A stretch of DNA of 64,000 nucleotides. Origin: Falsiroseomonas ponticola. GTDB lineage: Bacteria > Pseudomonadota > Alphaproteobacteria > Acetobacterales > Acetobacteraceae. The DNA lies in assembly GCF_016805305.1 (NCBI RefSeq), contig NZ_JAERQN010000002.1, forward strand, positions 372,001-436,000. The letters are read 5' to 3'. Both the position numbers and the translations under genes were made by a program. This document shows, in pieces, positions 1 to 7,809 of the stretch; position 1 is the stretch's first letter; every line of letters starts with the position of its first letter. The notes under the pieces were generated by a model. That model did no database searches. It was given only the letters and a program-made list of their open reading frames with translations, and was not told the origin of the DNA.

Positions 1-555
1 GAAGCGGTCGCCGGCCGTCACCTGGTCCTGTTCCCGCACATGGCAGAGGATGCGCCGCGCGATCAGCCCGGCGATCTGCACCACCGCCACGTCCCGCCCA
101 TCCGGCATGCGGATGGCGATGGCGTTGCGCTCATTCTCGTCGCTTGCCTTGTCCAGGCTGGCATTGAGGAAGGCGCCGTGGCGATAGGCGATGCGCGTCA
201 CCACGCCATCCACCGGCACGCGGTTCACATGCACGTCGAGCACCGAGAGGAAGATGCAGACCCGCCAGCGCGGCATGTCGCCGAGGCCGAGTTCCGCCGG
301 CGGCACGGCGGGCCCCACCATCACCACGCGCCCATCGGCGGGGGCGATCACCACCCCGGGGCGGGGCGGCATCACCCGTTCGGGATCGCGGAAGAAGTAG
401 AGGCAGAACAGCGTGAAGGCCACGCCCGGCCAGAACAGCCACTTGCCGAGGAAGAGGCCCCCCAGCACGGCGACGGCGACGCCGCCATAGATGAAGGGAC
501 GCCCGGCCGGATGCGGCTTGGCGAGGACGAGGCGGAAGCTGGAGATCAGGCTCAT
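1..555 (-). CDS. psd: phosphatidylserine decarboxylase, 3' end cut by window edge
   Basis: Converts phosphatidylserine to phosphatidylethanolamine at the inner membrane. The first 185 residues are visible; the reading frame runs off the left edge without a stop. Near the N-terminus is a hydrophobic segment (about residues 22-55, rich in GGVAVAVLGGLFLG and WPGVAFTLFCLYFF), followed by FRDPERVMPPRPG and APADGRVV. These are hallmarks of the short, proenzyme-type decarboxylase found in alphaproteobacteria. The later stretch SVLDVHVNRVPVDG also matches. The self-cleavage site (a C-terminal GS motif in this family) would lie beyond the edge, so processing cannot be judged. The gene is transcribed away from the small gene starting at 602, with only about 46 bases between the starts. 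Confidence 0.9.
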   Translation of the reverse strand, partial: MSLISSFRLVLAKPHPAGRPFIYGGVAVAVLGGLFLGKWLFWPGVAFTLFCLYFFRDPERVMPPRPGVVIAPADGRVVMVGPAVPPAELGLGDMPRWRVCIFLSVLDVHVNRVPVDGVVTRIAYRHGAFLNASLDKASDENERNAIAIRMPDGRDVAVVQIAGLIARRILCHVREQDQVTAGDRF

Positions 556-601
556 GCGGGCGCTTATGGTCCGTTCACTCTATCCGGACAACATAGGCGT
601 C

Positions 602-1045
602 ATGCCACAGATCACGCACGGGCCTTTCCTTGTCGCCGAGGACGGGTCGCTCACCCCCCATCGACAGCCCGCGATGCGCTTCGAATGGCGCGGCCGTGGC
701 TGCGAGGCCACCTTCGATGACGGGCATGTCAGCCTGACGGTGCAGGCCGGCGCCGTGCCCTATACGGCGGAACGGGCCGAGGTCCGCCCCGGCGCCTTCG
801 CCGCGCTGGGCGAGATGGCGCCGGAACTGCCGGAGGGCTGGCGGCTGCGGCTGCTGCCCGACCACCGGGTGCGGCTGGAAGCGGCGCTGCCGCGGCAGGG
901 GGACGTGACGGCCACGGCGCTGGTCCGTGCCATGGTGGCCTTCGCGCTCGCGCTCGACCCCTATCTGGACCGGCTGGAATCCGCGGGCCTGGATGCCGGG
1001 CGGGGCGCCGGGGGCGGCGGCGGCGCGGGCAGGGTGAAGACCTGA
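602..1045 (+). CDS. hypothetical protein, 147 residues
   Basis: No family recognised with confidence. The start MPQITHGPF was chosen because an earlier in-frame start would run into the divergent decarboxylase gene. The protein is soluble-looking, with alternating strands and a helix rich in Ala/Leu near residues 108-125 (TALVRAMVAFALALDPYL). The pattern is loosely like small alpha/beta proteins of the YbjN or secretion-chaperone type, but that is only a guess. The last 28 residues are Gly-rich and overlap the 3' end of the convergent LysM gene by 85 bases, so the real C-terminal end could be low-constraint sequence. It is not in an obvious operon. Confidence 0.6.
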   Translation: MPQITHGPFLVAEDGSLTPHRQPAMRFEWRGRGCEATFDDGHVSLTVQAGAVPYTAERAEVRPGAFAALGEMAPELPEGWRLRLLPDHRVRLEAALPRQGDVTATALVRAMVAFALALDPYLDRLESAGLDAGRGAGGGGGAGRVKT

Positions 1046-2844
1046 CCGGGGAAGATCAGGTTCGGGTTGCGGATCTGGTCGCGGTTGGCGTCGTAGATCA
1101 CGGTGTAGAGAACGCCGCGCCCATAGGCCGCGCGCGCCAGGCGCCACAGGCTGTTGCCGGGCTGCACGATCACGCGGCCCTCGGGGATCTCCCCCTGCGG
1201 CACGCTTTCCCGCTGGAAGGGCAGTTCCACCCGCGCGGAGACCGCGCCATTCGCCGCCAGCTGGTCCACCCGCACGCGGTGGCGGCCGATCGCCGGCGCG
1301 GTCGGCGGCGACAATTCCCAGCGCCCCTGCGCATCCGCCCGCGAATCGCCGGCATGCACGCCGTTCACGTAGATGCGCACCGGCGCCCCGGGCGCGGCGC
1401 TGCCGGAGAAGCGGATGCCCCCCGCATCGTCGTAATCCACCACATCGAGGCCGAGGCCCCGGCGCGCCGGGCCCGTCGGCGTCTGCAGGATGCGGGGCGG
1501 GGCGGCGGGCGCGCCCGGCACCAGCACCACCATCGGCTGCGCCGGGGCGGGCGGCGGCACGGCGGCGGCGGCCTGGCGGCGCGCGGCTTCCGCCTGGCGG
1601 GCGATGGCGGCGCGGGCTTCCTCCGCCTGCCGGGCGGCTTCCGCCTGGCGGGCCTGACCGGCGCGGCTCGCGGCCTCGGCACGGGCGGCGGCCTCGGCCT
1701 CGGCGCGCGCCAGGGTCTGCTGGCGGATCGCGGCCTCCGCCGCGCGGGCGGAGGCTTCGGCGGCGCGGGCGGAAATCTCCGCCGCGCGGGCGCTGGCCTC
1801 CGCGGCGCGGGCGGCGCTTTCGGCGACCCGCAGCGCGGCATCGACGCGGGCATTGGCCTCGGCGCGCGCGGCCTGCTCGGCGCGGGCCAGGGCCTCGGCG
1901 CGGGCGGCGGCCTCCGCGGCGCGGGCCTGGGCCTCGGCTTCCTGCCGCGCCTGGGCCTGCAGGCGGGCGGCTTCCTCGGCGGCGCGGGCCTCCGCGGCCA
2001 GGCGGGCGGCCTGTTCGGCGGCACGCGCCTCGGCGGCGGCGCGCTCCTCCGCCTCCCGGCGTGCCAGCGCCTCGGCGCGGGAGCGTTCCTCGGCGGCGCG
2101 GGCCTCGGCGGCGGCGCGTTCCTCGGCCTCCCGGCGGGCCAGCGCCTCGGCGCGGGCGGCGGCTTCGGCGCGGGCGGTCGCCTCGGCGCGCTCGGCGGCC
2201 TCGCGCGCCTCGCGCTCCGCCTGCGCGGCGGCCTGGCGGGCCAGTTCCTCGAGTCGCGCCAGCTGCGCGGCGCGGGCCTCGGCCTCGGCGCGGGCGGCGG
2301 CTTCGGCGCGGGCGATCGCCTCGGCCCGTTCGGCGGCCTCGCGCGCCTCGCGCTCCGCCACCACGGCGGGGTCGGGCACGACGACGACGACGACATCGGG
2401 CCCGGCGATCTCCGCGCCGCCCTGGCGGCCGCGCAGGCTGAACTGGCGGGTGCCGGGGCGCAGCGGATCGGCGGGCAGGATCACCCATTCGCCGCGGGCA
2501 TCGGCGCGGGTGCGGCCGATCTCCCGCTCATCCTCCAGCAGCAGCACCTCGGACCCCGGGGCGGCGCGGCCGGCGACCACGACATTGCCGCGGGCGCCGA
2601 CGCGCGCCACGTCGAATCGCGGCGGCTCCAGCGCCGGGGCGGGGGTGGCGGGGATGGCGGCGGCAGGGGAAGCGGCGGGGGCGGGGGTGGCGGGCGGCGG
2701 CACCAGCACCGGCCGCGTCTCCGTGGGCGGGCGCGGCGGGGCGCCCCGCATCGGCTCCTGCGATGCGAACTGGCTGGCGACATAAGCGGCCAGGCCACCA
2801 GCGGCCATGGCCACGATCAACAGGACGCGCCCGCTGGGCTTCAT
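961..2844 (-). CDS. LysM domain protein with Ig-like domains and a very long Ala/Glu/Arg helix, 627 residues
   Basis: Predicted membrane-anchored envelope protein that binds peptidoglycan. In order: a hydrophobic anchor at residues 7-25, a Pro-rich linker to about 72, an Ig-like domain (about 73-160, with VVVAGRAAPGSEV and DARGEW), a charged repeat region rich in Ala, Glu and Arg (about 161-428, units like EARAAEEAARL), a Pro linker, and a second Ig-like domain (about 460-550, FSGSAAPGAPVRIYVNG). A LysM domain follows near 560-610 (VIVQPGNSLWRLARAAYGRG ... NLIFPGQVFTLP), then a Pro-rich tail. LysM proteins with such Ig-like repeats are common in alphaproteobacteria; the roughly 270-residue helix between the two Ig domains is the odd part. 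The start at 2844 puts the anchor right at the N-terminus. Confidence 0.85.
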   Translation of the reverse strand: MKPSGRVLLIVAMAAGGLAAYVASQFASQEPMRGAPPRPPTETRPVLVPPPATPAPAASPAAAIPATPAPALEPPRFDVARVGARGNVVVAGRAAPGSEVLLLEDEREIGRTRADARGEWVILPADPLRPGTRQFSLRGRQGGAEIAGPDVVVVVVPDPAVVAEREAREAAERAEAIARAEAAARAEAEARAAQLARLEELARQAAAQAEREAREAAERAEATARAEAAARAEALARREAEERAAAEARAAEERSRAEALARREAEERAAAEARAAEQAARLAAEARAAEEAARLQAQARQEAEAQARAAEAAARAEALARAEQAARAEANARVDAALRVAESAARAAEASARAAEISARAAEASARAAEAAIRQQTLARAEAEAAARAEAASRAGQARQAEAARQAEEARAAIARQAEAARRQAAAAVPPPAPAQPMVVLVPGAPAAPPRILQTPTGPARRGLGLDVVDYDDAGGIRFSGSAAPGAPVRIYVNGVHAGDSRADAQGRWELSPPTAPAIGRHRVRVDQLAANGAVSARVELPFQRESVPQGEIPEGRVIVQPGNSLWRLARAAYGRGVLYTVIYDANRDQIRNPNLIFPGQVFTLPAPPPPPAPRPASRPADSSRSR

Positions 2845-2919
2845 GACCCCGTAACTAGAGCGTGAAGTCGCGCCGGCACAAGGGCCTGCGAGGCGCACCG
2901 ATCATTTCGCTGCAACTTG

Positions 2920-3702
2920 TCAACGCAAAAGCCACACCCCCCCGAGCCCCGCCAGCCCGCCCAGGGCCGACAGCGCGGCGGCGGGAATCCGGACCGGCAG
3001 CACCCGCCCCAGCAGCGGCGCGGCCCAGAGCAGCAGCACCGGCGCCGCCGCCGCCGCCCAATCCGCGGCCGCGCCGCGCGCCAGCACCGGCAGCGCCGCC
3101 AGCGCCGCCATCCCCCCCGCCAGCGGCATGGCGGGCAGCAGGGGCGCCCGCCGCGCGGCGGGCCCCGCCAGGGCGCCGGCCAGGGCCCCGCCCAGCGCCG
3201 CCCCGGCCGCCGCGACGCCCAGCACCACCCCCGGCCCCGGCAGCCGCGCCAGCACCAGCGCCGCCAGCAGCACCAGCGCCGCCGCGGGGGCGGACCAGGC
3301 CGCATCCCGCCGCAGCAGCAGCAGCGCCAGCGCCGTGACCGCCGCCAGCACGTGCAGGGAGGCCGCGAGGTCCGCCCCGGTGCGCGGCGCGCCCGCCATC
3401 CACCACCCCGTCGCCAGCGCGCCGGCGCCCATGGTCGCCAGCCCCGCGAAGCGCCCGCCCCGCGCCGCCGCGATGCCGAGGGCCGCCAGCAGCAGCAGGG
3501 CCGCGGCCAGCAGCGGCAGGCGTTCCGGCAATTGGCGGGGAGAGGCCGTCACCAGCCCCATCGTCCACCACCACCCCGCCAGCAGCCCGGCGGCGGCGGC
3601 CAGGGCGGCCAGGGCCGGGCGCCGGCCGAGCCGCGCGGCGCCCGCCACCGCGGCCGCCACCAGCAGCGCCACCAGCCCGGGCCAGAGCATCGATGCATCC
3701 AT
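2920..3702 (-). CDS. polytopic membrane protein of unknown function, 260 residues
   Basis: Almost entirely hydrophobic: about eight or nine membrane-spanning segments of Ala/Leu/Gly/Trp separated by short Arg-rich loops. No catalytic motif or named domain is recognised. The start MDASMLWPG is supported by an AGGAAGG ribosome site a few bases upstream on the minus strand; a longer start further upstream lacks one. The gene lies upstream of, and in the same direction as, the LysM protein gene with a 75-base gap, so they could be co-transcribed. It could be an integral membrane facilitator or a structural protein. Confidence 0.7.
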   Translation of the reverse strand: MDASMLWPGLVALLVAAAVAGAARLGRRPALAALAAAAGLLAGWWWTMGLVTASPRQLPERLPLLAAALLLLAALGIAAARGGRFAGLATMGAGALATGWWMAGAPRTGADLAASLHVLAAVTALALLLLRRDAAWSAPAAALVLLAALVLARLPGPGVVLGVAAAGAALGGALAGALAGPAARRAPLLPAMPLAGGMAALAALPVLARGAAADWAAAAAPVLLLWAAPLLGRVLPVRIPAAALSALGGLAGLGGVWLLR

Positions 3703-3828
3703 GCCGCCTTCCTGCCGCCACCGCGCGGGGGCGCGCAACTGCCGGCCGGGCCCGTCACCGAACGAAACTTGCGGCGGCGGGCCCCGCGCGGCCTAATCCC
3801 CCCGCGCAACGACAGCGGACTGGATGGC

Positions 3829-4602
3829 ATGGCGGAACCGAAACCGGGCAAGGGGCCCCAGCCGGGGCAGGGGGGCAGGGCCTATACGGGCGCGGGGCCG
3901 GGCCCCGGCACGCGGCGGCTGAAGGTCTGGGACCCCTGGGTGCGCCTGGTGCACTGGTCCATCGTGCTGCTGATCCCGATCTCCTTCTGGACGGCGAAGA
4001 CGGACCGCTGGGACCTGCACCTGCTGGCGGGCTACACGATGCTGACGCTGATCCTGTTCCGCATCGCCTGGGGCCTGGTCGGGTCCCATACCGCGCGCTT
4101 CCGCAACTTCCTGAAGTCACCGCTGGAGGCGCTGCGCCACCTCGGCCATCTGCGCCAGCGGCCGGCGGGGGTGGAGATCGGCCACAACGCCGCCGGCGGC
4201 TGGATGGTGCTGGTCCTGCTGCTGCTGCTGCTGACGCAGGCCACCACGGGGCTCTTCGCCAACCACGACCCGGGCTTCACCTATTCGCAGCACGGCCCGC
4301 TTTCCATGCTGGTCAGCGAGGGCGACAGCGAACTGGCCACCAGCATCCATGTGCGGGTGTTCTGGGTGATCGTCGCCGCGGCGGTGCTGCACATCCTGGC
4401 GATCATCGCCTATCGCGTGCTGCGCGGGCAGAACCTGGTGGGCCCCATGCTCACGGGCGATCTCAAGATCCCCGTGCTCTACAGCGGCCCGCAGCCGCGC
4501 ATGGGCCATCCGCTGCTGGCCATCCTGCTGCTGGCGGCCGCGGCGGGCATCGTCTGGTACGTGGTGGGGCTGGGGGCCGGCGCCGGGGGCGGCTTCGGCT
4601 GA
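3829..4602 (+). CDS. cytochrome b561-type membrane protein
   Basis: A 257-residue di-haem b-type cytochrome of the bacterial b561 / Ni-Fe-hydrogenase cytochrome b family. It would pass electrons across the inner membrane, probably to a periplasmic c-type cytochrome. After a Gly/Pro-rich N-terminus comes KVWDPWVRLVHWSIV (first haem-ligand His in helix 1). Then come HLLAGYTMLTLILFRIAWGLVG (second helix), KSPLEALRHLGHL, GHNAAGGWMVLVLLLLLL and a fourth helix with VLHILAIIAYR. A C-terminal hydrophobic segment follows. The gene converges on a class II cytochrome c gene 47 bases away; such b561/c pairs are a common arrangement, which supports them being partners. Confidence 0.88.
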   Translation: MAEPKPGKGPQPGQGGRAYTGAGPGPGTRRLKVWDPWVRLVHWSIVLLIPISFWTAKTDRWDLHLLAGYTMLTLILFRIAWGLVGSHTARFRNFLKSPLEALRHLGHLRQRPAGVEIGHNAAGGWMVLVLLLLLLTQATTGLFANHDPGFTYSQHGPLSMLVSEGDSELATSIHVRVFWVIVAAAVLHILAIIAYRVLRGQNLVGPMLTGDLKIPVLYSGPQPRMGHPLLAILLLAAAAGIVWYVVGLGAGAGGGFG

Positions 4603-4609
4603 GCCGCAT

Positions 4610-4637
4610 CCCCGGCCGTGCGGGCGCACGGCCGGGG
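4610..4637. terminator. perfect 12-bp hairpin between convergent genes
   Basis: CCCCGGCCGTGC and its exact complement flank a GGGC loop. It sits in the 47-base gap between the convergent cytochrome b561 and cytochrome c genes, so it can serve both strands. There is no T-run, as is common in such GC-rich genomes. Confidence 0.6.
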
Positions 4638-4649
4638 GCGGCCCGCGGG

Positions 4650-5105
4650 TCAGCGGGCGCGGAAGGGCTGGTGGCAGGCGCCGCAGGTGCCGCCCACGGT
4701 GCGCAGCGTATCGGCCGTGACGGTGCCGGCCTCGGCAGCCACCTTCAGCGCGGCGAAGGCGGTGGCGGCGTTGCTGGCGCGGGTCGCGAAGCCGGCGCGG
4801 TCGGCGTCGATGGCTGCCAGCGCGCGGGTCTGCCCCTCATTCGTCCCCTGCGGCTGCGGCGGCGTCAGCGACGCGGTCGGCACGCGGTTCGGCAGGCTGT
4901 TGATGAAGGCGATCATCTGGTCCACCCGCGGCGCCAGGGCGCGCGTATCGCCCCGCTGGTTCACCGCCTGGGTGAAGGCTTCCATGGTCTGGCCGAGCAT
5001 GCGGAAGCCGGCGCGGCGTTCCGCGATGACATCCCCTTGCGCGAAGGCCGGCGCCGCCGACCCGACCGCCAGCGCCAGGCCAGCCACAAGCATCCAAGAA
5101 CGCAT
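4650..5105 (-). CDS. class II cytochrome c (c'/c-556 type), 151 residues
   Basis: Periplasmic haem protein. Residues 1-22 form a Sec signal peptide ending PAFA before QGD. The body is Ala-rich and would form the four-helix bundle of this class. The haem site CGACH lies nine residues from the end, followed by QPFRAR; a C-terminal CxxCH is diagnostic of class II cytochromes. Length matches the family (about 150 with the signal). It converges on a cytochrome b561 gene, a likely electron donor. A Met ligand, which would separate c-556 from c', cannot be assigned with confidence. Confidence 0.9.
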   Translation of the reverse strand: MRSWMLVAGLALAVGSAAPAFAQGDVIAERRAGFRMLGQTMEAFTQAVNQRGDTRALAPRVDQMIAFINSLPNRVPTASLTPPQPQGTNEGQTRALAAIDADRAGFATRASNAATAFAALKVAAEAGTVTADTLRTVGGTCGACHQPFRAR

Positions 5106-5300
5106 CCGTCCATCCCTTCCGGTATCGGAGGGATGGGAGGCTGGCAGCATCGGAGTGCCGGCGCAACGGTTTGCGCGGCCTGTCGCATTTCGTCGCAAAC
5201 CATCCTGGCCGCGCGCCCGGCCGGCGCCGTGCCGCCGCCTACCCCCCCCCTTGCCGCCCCATTGGGGCTTCGCTATAGCGCCCACCTCGCCGCGCCCCAC

Positions 5301-5377
5301 CGGAGTGTAGCTCAGCCTGGTAGAGCACTGTGTTCGGGACGCAGGGGCCGGAGGTTCGAATCCTCTCACTCCGACCA
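5301..5377 (+). tRNA. tRNA-Pro, anticodon CGG
   Basis: A 77-base cloverleaf with acceptor stem CGGAGTG/CACTCCG and an encoded 3' ACCA. The D arm is GCTCAGCCTGGTAGAGC, the anticodon stem CTGTG/CGCAG with loop TTCGGGA (anticodon CGG, reads CCG), and the T arm contains GTTCGAATC. The whole gene can be folded by eye with only one G-U pair in the anticodon stem. A strong terminator follows 17 bases downstream. Confidence 0.97.
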
Positions 5378-5394
5378 ATCGGCCGCGGCGACGG

Positions 5395-5428
5395 AACCCC
5401 GTCAGGCACCTGCCTGGCGGGGTTTTTT
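5395..5428 (+). terminator. intrinsic terminator of the tRNA-Pro gene
   Basis: A 13-bp stem (AACCCCGTCAGGC paired with GCCTGGCGGGGTT, one G-U) with loop ACCT, followed by six T residues in a row. A textbook Rho-independent terminator. Confidence 0.92.
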
Positions 5429-5473
5429 CGTGCCCGGCCCCGCGCCGGGGGCGCGCAGCCGTCCCATTAATGA

Positions 5474-5531
5474 AAGCGTGCGATGCACGCTTGCAACAAT
5501 GCTGCATGAATTCAACACAACGTCGTTGAAT
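5474..5531. promoter_or_regulatory. dyad symmetry upstream of the first TorF gene
   Basis: Two separate inverted repeats lie 70-130 bases before the start at 5601. AAGCGTGC-GAT-GCACGCTT spans 5474-5492, and ATTCAAC-N8-GTTGAAT spans 5510-5531 with a smaller palindrome CAACGTCGTTG (5518-5528) nested inside. The stretch is distinctly AT-richer than its surroundings. The layout suits an operator-plus-promoter region. No regulator can be named. Confidence 0.45.
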
Positions 5532-5600
5532 CTCCCTCGCGCGATTGTGTGAGGCTGCTATGGGGAAATGGTAAACCCAACCCTTCCCGAGGAGCCCCCC

Positions 5601-6383
5601 ATGGCCCGCAACCTCGTCCTTGCCGCCACGGCCCTCTGCGGCGGCATCCTGCTGGCCCCCCCGGCCGGTACGGCGCAGACCGCGATCGACGCGCTCGGCG
5701 TGACCGTCACGACGACGCCGGCGGTGACGACCGACTACCTGTTCCGCGGCCTGAGCCAGACCCGCGGCAAGCCGGCCGTGCAGCTGACGGTGGATGCCGA
5801 GCACAGCAGCGGCCTCTATGTCGGCGCCTTCGTCAGCAACGTCGCCTTCCAGGGCACGAATGCGCGGCAGGAGGTGGACTACAGCGCCGGCTACCGCTTC
5901 ACGCTGGGCGACCTGAAGCTCGACATCGGCGGCACCTACTACACCTACGCCGGCTACACCGCGCCGCGCGGCGGGTTCGAGCTGAACTTCGCCGAGCTGG
6001 CGCTGCGCACCAGCTACGAGATCGCGCCGGTGAAGTTCGTGGGCCTGGCCGCCTGGTCGCCCAATTTCTACGGCGAGTCCGGCTCGGGCTTCTACCTCGA
6101 GGGCGGCTTCGACATGGCGCTGGATTACGGTTTCACCATCTCGCCCCGCATCGGCTACCAGTGGATCGAGCGCAACCTGGTGCCCGCCACCGGCAGCCGC
6201 GACGGCTATTTCGGCAGCCCCGACTACCTGACGCTGTCGGTCGGCATCTCGCGTGAGATCGTGGGCGGCGTCATCGGCACCTTCACCGGCGTCTGGAACA
6301 GCAACACCGGCCGCCAGGACTGCTTCGGCGGCCAGAAGGTCTGCGACAGCCGCGCGGTGCTGACGCTGAGCCGCCCGTTCTGA
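5601..6383 (+). CDS. TorF family putative porin (copy 1), 260 residues
   Basis: Outer-membrane beta-barrel protein of the family annotated as TorF putative porin. A signal peptide (MARNLVLAATALCGGILLAP... ending near GTAQ) is followed by the family's start motif VTVTTTPAVTTDYLFRGLSQ. Repeated amphipathic strands follow (LYVGAFVSN, YRFTLGDLKLDIGGTYYTY, ISPRIGYQWIERN), ending LTLSRPF with the C-terminal Phe expected of outer-membrane barrels. The start at 5601 is preceded by GAGGAG. A close paralogue follows at 6555. The substrate is unknown; the family has been tied to small-molecule uptake only loosely. Each paralogue has two Cys in a loop near the C-terminus (CFGGQKVCD), probably a disulphide. 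Confidence 0.88.
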   Translation: MARNLVLAATALCGGILLAPPAGTAQTAIDALGVTVTTTPAVTTDYLFRGLSQTRGKPAVQLTVDAEHSSGLYVGAFVSNVAFQGTNARQEVDYSAGYRFTLGDLKLDIGGTYYTYAGYTAPRGGFELNFAELALRTSYEIAPVKFVGLAAWSPNFYGESGSGFYLEGGFDMALDYGFTISPRIGYQWIERNLVPATGSRDGYFGSPDYLTLSVGISREIVGGVIGTFTGVWNSNTGRQDCFGGQKVCDSRAVLTLSRPF

Positions 6384-6407
6384 CGCTTCGGCCCGACCGG
6401 GCCCGGC

Positions 6408-6438
6408 AGGCGGCGTCCCCCCGGGGCGCCGCCTTTTT
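6408..6438 (+). terminator. intrinsic terminator after TorF copy 1
   Basis: An AGGCGGCGTCCC stem paired with GGGCGCCGCCT (one G-U), with a three-base loop, followed by five T residues. It separates the two TorF genes, so copy 2 probably has its own promoter. Confidence 0.88.
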
Positions 6439-6554
6439 CATGCCCGCGCGGAACCGGTGCGGACACGAAATCTTGAGGCTTGCGCGGCGCCCGAGCAATT
6501 GGCGCCCCGCTTGCATGGACTTCGCCAGTGCAACCGCAGAAGGCGATACGTCCG

Positions 6555-7352
6555 ATGCTCCGATTCACGCTTCTTGCCGCGACTGCCCTGGCCGGCGGCA
6601 TCGTGCTTGCGCCGCAGGCATCCCAGGCCCAGCAGACCATCGACAGCCTGGGCGTGACCGTCACGACCACCCCCGCCATCACCAGCGACTACATCTTCCG
6701 CGGCCTGAGCCAGACGCGCAGCCGCCCCGCGGCGCAGCTGACCCTCGATGTGGAGCATGAGAGCGGCGTCTATGTCGGCGCCTTCCTCAGCAACGTCGCC
6801 TTCGCCGGCACCAATGCGCGGCAGGAACTCGACCTTCTCGCGGGCTACCGCTTCGCCATCGGCGACCTGAAGCTCGACCTCGGCGCCACCTACTACGCCT
6901 ATCCCGGCTACGACGCGCCGCGCGGCGGGTTCGAGCTGGCCTTCTACGAATTCGCGCTGCGCGCCAGCTACGAGATCGCGCCGGTGAAGTTCGTCGGCAC
7001 CGCGGCCTATTCGCCGCAATTCACCGGCGAATCCGGCGCGGCCTACTACCTCGAGGGCGGCTTCGACCTGACGCTCGACTACGGCTTCACCGTCTCGCCC
7101 CGCATCGGCTACCAGTGGGTGGAGCGCAACATCGTCCCCGCCGTCGGCAGCCGCGATGGCTATTTCGGCGCCAAGGACTACGGCTACCTGTCGCTGTCCG
7201 TGTCGCGGGAGATCGTGGGCGGCATCGTCGGCACCGTGACCGGCATCTACAACACGCTGTCCACGGAACGCGGCGGCGTCGCCAATGACTGCTTCGGCGG
7301 ATCCAAGATCTGCGACAACCGCTTCACGCTGACGCTCAGCCGCCCCTTCTGA
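6555..7352 (+). CDS. TorF family putative porin (copy 2), 265 residues
   Basis: Paralogue of the gene at 5601, with the same domain plan: signal peptide (MLRFTLLAATALAGGIVLAP ... SQAQ), VTVTTTPAITSDYIFRGLSQ, barrel strands, a Cys-containing loop (CFGGSKICD) and the C-terminal LTLSRPF. Identity between the two looks like roughly two-thirds to three-quarters by eye, with many nucleotide stretches shared. The second copy has a slightly longer late loop (STERGGVAND). The start MLRFTLL at 6555 gives a clean signal peptide. A terminator lies between the copies, so they are tandem duplicates rather than one operon. Confidence 0.88.
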   Translation: MLRFTLLAATALAGGIVLAPQASQAQQTIDSLGVTVTTTPAITSDYIFRGLSQTRSRPAAQLTLDVEHESGVYVGAFLSNVAFAGTNARQELDLLAGYRFAIGDLKLDLGATYYAYPGYDAPRGGFELAFYEFALRASYEIAPVKFVGTAAYSPQFTGESGAAYYLEGGFDLTLDYGFTVSPRIGYQWVERNIVPAVGSRDGYFGAKDYGYLSLSVSREIVGGIVGTVTGIYNTLSTERGGVANDCFGGSKICDNRFTLTLSRPF

Positions 7353-7368
7353 GGCCGTCGATGGCACC

Positions 7369-7432
7369 GGCGCGCGTCAGCGCGCGCCCCTTGTCCTGAA
7401 GAAAGCGCCGGCGCGCATCAGCGCGCGCCGGC
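7369..7432. terminator. two similar GC hairpins between convergent genes
   Basis: GGCGCGCG-TCAG-CGCGCGCC (7369-7388) and GCCGGCGCGC-N6-GCGCGCCGGC (7407-7432) share the core CCGGCGCGC[GA]TCAGCGCGCGCC. They look like a duplicated element. The second overlaps the stop codon of the DUF2842 gene. They lie where TorF copy 2 and the DUF2842 gene converge, so they likely act as terminators for both strands. Confidence 0.55.
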
Positions 7433-7609
7433 GGCCCAGAACATCAGCCGCTTGGCGGGCCAGGCCCAGGCGATGCCGGCCACGGTGAAATAGACGAATT
7501 GCAGCGTCCAGTGCAGCGGCAGCACATGGTCGGCCAGCGCGACCACCGCCATGACATAGAGCGCGAAGCCGGTCAGGCCGACGAGAAGGGCGATGGTGAT
7601 GCGGGACAT
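7418..7609 (-). CDS. DUF2842 small membrane protein, 63 residues
   Basis: Two membrane helices: [26 protein letters not shown] and [25 protein letters not shown]. The VLP...W..Q..YF..AG.AW..PA pattern fits DUF2842, a short alphaproteobacterial inner-membrane protein of unknown role. The start MSRITIALL was chosen because it begins just before the first helix, as in the family; an upstream in-frame start adds 56 residues of low-complexity Arg/Pro sequence. It is transcribed divergently from apt, with about 200 bases between starts. Confidence 0.75.
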   Translation of the reverse strand: MSRITIALLVGLTGFALYVMAVVALADHVLPLHWTLQFVYFTVAGIAWAWPAKRLMFWAAGAR

Positions 7610-7809
7610 GGCCGCGATGTGGACCGGCGCCCCCGTTCCGCCAAGCCCCCGATCCGCCGCCCGGCCGGCGACTCGATAGCGCTGTTGCGGCGGCCGCCCG
7701 GCCGGGCGTAGCTTGCCCCCCGAGGAAGGCACAGGCTGCACCGCCGTCCGCGCACCCGCGCGGCGGCATGAGGTCATGCGCCCCCACCCCGGAGCACACG
7801 ACCACCCGC

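Noticed and set aside
1279..2865. 528-codon plus-strand frame opposite the LysM gene
   Set aside because: Gly/Arg/Ala-rich shadow of the Ala/Glu/Arg helix; the minus strand has an anchor, Ig-like domains and a LysM domain.
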